Notes under the pieces: model-generated
The model's database searches: none
What the model saw: the letters and a program-made list of their open reading frames with translations, nothing else
What the model was told of the DNA's origin: nothing
Shown: piece after piece, positions 59,701 through 64,000 of the stretch
How positions within the stretch are numbered: position 1 is the first letter of the stretch
Layout of the letters: every line of letters starts with the position of its first letter
Source of the DNA: Eudorina sp. 2006-703-Eu-15
Taxonomy: Eukaryota; Chlorophyta; Chlorophyceae; Chlamydomonadales; Volvocaceae
DNA: 64,000 bases
Assembly: GCA_003117195.1 (NCBI GenBank)
Contig: BDSI01000005.1
Location: 666,857-730,856 of the forward strand
Reading direction: 5' to 3'
Made by a program: the position numbers and the translations under genes

Positions 59701-62700
59701 CCAACCAAGATTCGCAGTGGAACGTCCGTCCAGCTCACCTGGTCATGACCGTACGGGTTCTGGAACTCATGTTCGTACACCAGAACCTCGCCGTACGACG
59801 GCCGCACCACGCGCCGCACCACCATGCTCTTGCGCAGCTGCTCCAGGATGAATTCGTGCTTCCGGCGGCTGCGCGCCCCGCTCACATCTGCCAGCAGCTG
59901 CTTTTGCACCCGCCGGAACTGGTCCTCGCGGCCGGAGAAGCTCGAGTCGCGCGCCGCCTGACAAAGGTTCCAGTGGGCCGTTCCGTGGGTCATCATGCGC
60001 GCGTGCTCCCACACAAGCACCGCGGCCTCACCGAGCCTTTCTCAACCCAACCGGGTTTCCAACCTTGGGAATCGGCTTGGTGCCACGCGGGGCTTTAATA
60101 CACCCTTCAATCGAAGGGAGTCTGACGTGCCAGCCAGCGGTGACCGACCCGCTTCTCCTCCGCGGAGCTCACACGAGCATGCCATCACGCTGCAACAACC
60201 CGCCCGCGCGCCGGTGGCCGAGCCCCTGTCGTCACCCCCGGCGGCACCCTGGCCACCTGGACAGCCCCCAGCACAATTGCCACCCACCTGCGGCGCATCC
60301 CCGTTGTCCTCCAGCCGCTGGTATTGCTGCACCCGGGCGCTGCGGCGGTGGGAGGCCTCCAGGATGCGCAATTTCATCTCCTCGCCCGGGGGGCCCAGGC
60401 CGGGGGCCGCGGGGCCACCGAACGGCGCGTTGGCGCGACCGCCCAAAGCGTCCGACATGTACTCATCGCCCGGCAACTGCTGCCCGGCGATGCCTGGCCG
60501 AACGGTGGTGACTGCGGAGGGGCAACAGCGAATGGGTAGAGCGCATTGACTGTGCCGACCGCCGAGAGCAGTGATTCTTTGGAAACGCAGTTGGGATTCC
60601 ATACGGATTCCACGGTTTGCTCTCACGGCCCACCCCCCCACAAAGCCTGGGTTTATTTCTTTTTTCAATTCAACCCCCCACAAAGCCTGTCAGACTGGCG
60701 CCATCGACGCACCGATCTGCCCCGCCAGCTCCTTGGCGATCGGCGACTGCGGTATCGCCCAGGCGGGCTTGGCGCGCACGCGCTTCTTGCCGGGCTTGTT
60801 GTGCGCATCGTCGAACTCGGGGATGCGCGCGTCAGCGTTGCGGGAGTCGCGGCCCAGGTTGAGCACCCGCAGCACCACGGAGCCCTTAGAGATGACGGTG
60901 GCCTTGGTGTCGTTCTGGCCTGTGTGTGCGGACGGGCAGACGGGCGGGGCGAGGGAAGGGACGGGACCGACCCGCACGGGTCACCTTGAATGCACACGAC
61001 AAAGTCGCAGTGGAGTGGACGGTCCGCTGCGGCGCGGTCAGTCAGCTGGTGGTGGCCTCGCCGGTGGGGTTGAGGCCTCCCAACCACTCACCCACGCCGT
61101 GACCCGACCCACAACGCGCCTACCCACCCGTGTTGGCGTTGTAGGCCGCCTCCGCGAAGCTCTGCCCCTGCAGCGACGGCGCCACCGCCGCCTGGTCCAA
61201 GATGGGCACCTCTACCAGCAGCTCGGAGAAGTCCCGGCCCTGGCGCAGCAGCGGCTGCAGATCCACGGAGGCAGTGCCGATCTGCCAGGAGGGAGAAGGG
61301 AGGTCGACCAGAGATCGGCGGCCGACAGCGGTTCGTCAATGATGGAGTGCGGTACGGGGCAGCAAAGCAGGGGGCGATGCAACCGGACAACTACTACGTA
61401 CTACCCATTCTGTGACTTTTTCGCGGCTTCGCTGTCTTTATTGACATGAGGGGCCGATCCAACCTCACCGCGCTACCTCTGAATGAGGGGAGGGGGCCCC
61501 CGAGGAGGTGTATGCTTGATTGTTACGAGGTATGCGGGCGGGCTGGCGCCCCGCGACGGCACACCACGTGCCCACACGCCTCCGCAGGTCCTATCCCTGC
61601 ACTCGCCGCTTCCCGCTCACCGCACCTGCAGCAGTGACTCCCCGTCCCACACGTCCAGGTGCAGCGTCTTGTGCGCCAGGTACTGTGCGAACGCCATGGC
61701 CGCCTCGAAACCCGCCTGCTGAGGCGACTGGCCAGACGGGATGGCCTCCGCGCCGCCGTCCACCTCGAACTTGAGCACCAGCCCCGCACCCTTCTTGGCT
61801 GGGTCTGCGGGCACGAGCACGCTGGTGCTGTCCACGGCGTCATCTTCCAGCCGGATCGGCACCAGGAAGGCCATTTCGCTGGTCGTGGGCGGGAAGTGGT
61901 AGAACTGGAAGGTGAAGTATAGGGCTTTGAGATCCACGGGCGCGTTGAGCGTGTCGTGGTGGCGGAAGGCTAGGAACTGGACGACGATGTCGGAAGCGAC
62001 CCGCGGGTCGCGGGCCTCGATGGCGAGGTCGTACGGCATGGCCGACGGGCCGCGCGGGGGGCCACGACGGCGCAGGATGGCCTGGACGTCCGCCGGCAGG
62101 GCGTCCAGCATGCCTGGGGCGGGGCGCCGTGTAGGAGGTGGCGGGGCAGGCGGTGAGAAGGTCGACTAACGCGCGCGTGGTTTCAAGGGTCGCATTCGCA
62201 GCCGTGCCTCTCTGGTTCGGAACAGTCATTGATGCGCATTTACGAATGAGCACCCCCATCCACACCCGCACAGAGCATCCCCGCAACACAAATGAAGATG
62301 ATGCAAATGCCAGGAGGTTTTGCAGCCACACCACCACAAGGCCTCTCGCGGGTCTCGGCTGCCCCAAACCACCTCACACGCCCGCTTCTACCCGCCGCCC
62401 CGCCAGCCGGCCACCCACCCGCGTCGTGCAGCTGCTGTAGCAGCACGCGCGACGGCGCTGAGCCGGGCAGCTTGCCGTCCGGTGCCTGTGCGCCCATGAA
62501 TGCGGCCTGGTCCCCGAAGTTCTTGGTGGCCTCCATGTCCAGGAAGCGCTGGAGCTCCTCGGGCGTGGGCTGGGGGACCCGAGAGGCGGCAGCACACAGA
62601 CGCAACGGCAACAGCGAGGACAGCAGTGAGGGCGACAGTTCCGCACGTCAGGTCCGCGAGAGAAGCACCTGTGTCCGCTTTCGCACAGCAACAGGCAGGC

Positions 62701-63969
62701 AGGCTGGAAGGCCGGGAAGGGCTCAGGGCAGGCATTGGGCACACGGATGCCATGTGGTGCGGCCTTCAAGCTTGTGCTGTGCTGCGACAGCCGCTGTGCT
62801 TCACTTCATGTAATGATAAGATAGGGACTGAGTGGGGGAGGGTTCGGCAGATACGAAAACCCCCCGAGACCCGAGGGGAGAGGAGGGAGAGGTCGCTAGG
62901 TGCAAAGGGAGGACCACGTACCTGCATGCTGGCCCTGCGCGCGCGCTGCGCGTCGTAGTAGCGCTGCACCGTGGCCGCGGCGTTGTCCCGCTGGGCGATG
63001 TCGTCCGCCATGCCCCCTCCGCGGTCCGCGAGCGCCAGGAACGAGTTGCGCAGCGATTTGCGCTCCTGTGCGGCGTGGCAGCAGCCTCAGCAGCAGTTCT
63101 CCATCACCATCACAACAGCGATAACCGTGTACTGGCATACCGCAGAGCAACCTCCGCGCGACGCATAAGTTGATCCCATCTCGCACCATGCCCCGAGGGT
63201 GGAGTATTCACTCGACGCGCTACGTGCGAACCAGCAGGGGCCCCCTTCCCAGGACTCCCCACCCGGCCAGGCCCCACCCGAAGCACTCACGTCCTTCAGC
63301 CCGTCCACCGCCCGGGTGAGCAGCTCCAGCTGCTGCTGCATGGCCGCCGTGATCTCCATAAGCTCGGGGGGCAGCGCGTACTCCCGGTGGGAACCTGGCG
63401 AGGCCACGGACAGGGCATGACCCACCGGTCAATCAGTTGAGAACAGCCGCCTCCCAACGGGGATCATTTAGAACGCGGCAGCATTGAGCAGGGGAGCACG
63501 TGGAGGGCCGGACCCACACCCAACCCACCCACTCACCGACCCATGCTGGGCTTGCCGTACCTTAAGCCACACACCCACGCACCCGAGTAGCTGCGTCTGC
63601 TGCCCATCAGGTCCTGCGACGGCACCCCCTCCAGCGGCGACATGTCGAGCACGGGCGGGGGCGGCTCCCGGGCGTCCGGATCCACCTCGTTGATCTCGGG
63701 CGGCGGAATAATCTCTTCGGGCACCGGTACCGGCTGCAGCAGCGCCTCCAGCGGCTGGTCGCCCATCTCCGCCTCCTCGTCGCGCTGCGCCTCGATGACC
63801 GCGAAGACCTTTTTGAGGGGCGGCAGGATGGGCGTGCGGGCTGCAAGGACCCCGGGGGCAGGCGGCAGAGAGGGTGCGCTCGGAATGAGCTTGGGAAGCA
63901 AGGGTTGCGAGGTAGGTGCTTGGGGCTGTTCATCCTCATTCGGGAGGATGAGTGGGAGCACGTATACGG
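56743..63969 (-). CDS. NPHP4: Nephrocystin-4, ciliary transition-zone protein (5' part missing)
   Basis: NPHP4 sits at the transition zone at the base of the cilium, where it helps control which proteins enter and leave. Fourteen exons are visible (63969?-63583, 63394-63291, 63065-62922, 62569-62419, 62113-61626, 61281-61128, 60919-60713, 60511-60288, 59957-59739, 59452-59288, 59017-58710, 58402-57982, 57622-57447, 57028-56743), about 1,143 residues. A C2-like domain includes VVQFLAFRHHDTLNAP, TFQFYHFPPTTSEMAFLVP and LHLDVWDGESLLQIG. MSP/ASH-type beta domains follow: VIPFRLQSFEPP, TFRYYQPERQLLR, VEVWQVFVHALRKVDMRA, then PLISRTFEVELPVG, ANKKITYTNPY and a C-terminal VNDDEDKTEECFKIRV. These align block by block with animal NPHP4. 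The acceptor of the first visible exon is tentative, because a stop lies just upstream in frame. The N-terminal third or so lies beyond the window. Confidence 0.93.
60634..60689. repeat. Dispersed repeat family 1, copy C, bracketed by 16-bp direct repeats
   Basis: A shortened family-1 core (60649-60677, GGGTTTATTTCTTTTTTCAA followed by TTCAACCCC) lies in the nephrocystin-4 intron after the KELAGQI-encoding exon. Exact 16-base direct repeats CCCCCCACAAAGCCTG flank it at 60634-60649 and 60674-60689. Confidence 0.75.
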
Positions 63970-64000
63970 CTCATATGGCTTAGGATGGCCAAATGCGCAA

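Overview
The window is nuclear DNA from a ciliated green alga, most likely a volvocine or other Chlamydomonadales species. It carries a plastid-targeted photosystem I subunit (PsaF) that is nearly colinear with the Chlamydomonas protein. It also carries a transition-zone protein of cilia (nephrocystin-4), a plant-type calcium-dependent protein kinase and an AP2-domain regulator. The exons are GC-rich with strong G/C third positions. They are cut by many GT-AG introns of roughly 70-1,200 bases and separated by less GC-rich, gene-free DNA. One mRNA end shows the algal poly(A) signal TGTAA. Coding exons occupy well under half of the window.

Layout from left to right. Adenylosuccinate synthetase lies on the minus strand at 58-2579, followed by a 5 kb gene-free stretch. 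A four-EF-hand CDPK (minus, 7597-13220), ribosomal protein eS19 (minus, 15127-16755) and a class II lysyl-tRNA synthetase (minus, 19282-25797) follow. The strand then switches to PsaF (plus, 27254-28388), a TIP41-like phosphatase regulator (plus, 29330-32315) and a type II membrane protein that resembles GH42 glycoside hydrolases (plus, 33390-38642). The right third is minus again: a type B histone acetyltransferase HAT1 with a large internal insert (41519-46141), a very long low-complexity AP2 transcription factor (49380-54811), and nephrocystin-4, whose 5' part runs off the right edge (56743 onward).

I rebuilt ten multi-exon gene models by hand. Every junction was checked for splice-site consensus and reading phase. 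In all but the AP2 gene, exon lengths sum to an intact frame. The AP2 gene needs one extra base at each of two G/C homopolymers, which looks like assembly error rather than biology. Of the 74 introns in these models, 56 are phase 0, and one (in TIP41) is a GC-AG intron.

The genes do not form one pathway. They are a mixture of housekeeping (purine synthesis, translation, histone acetylation), photosynthesis, signalling (CDPK, TIP41) and cilium genes. I found no CRISPR array, rRNA, convincing tRNA, transposase or reverse transcriptase. The less ordinary material is the GH42-like membrane protein, a possible second divergent AP2-like module in the AP2 factor, large low-complexity inserts in HAT1 and TIP41, a two-helix small ORF just upstream of HAT1, and two families of short dispersed repeats.
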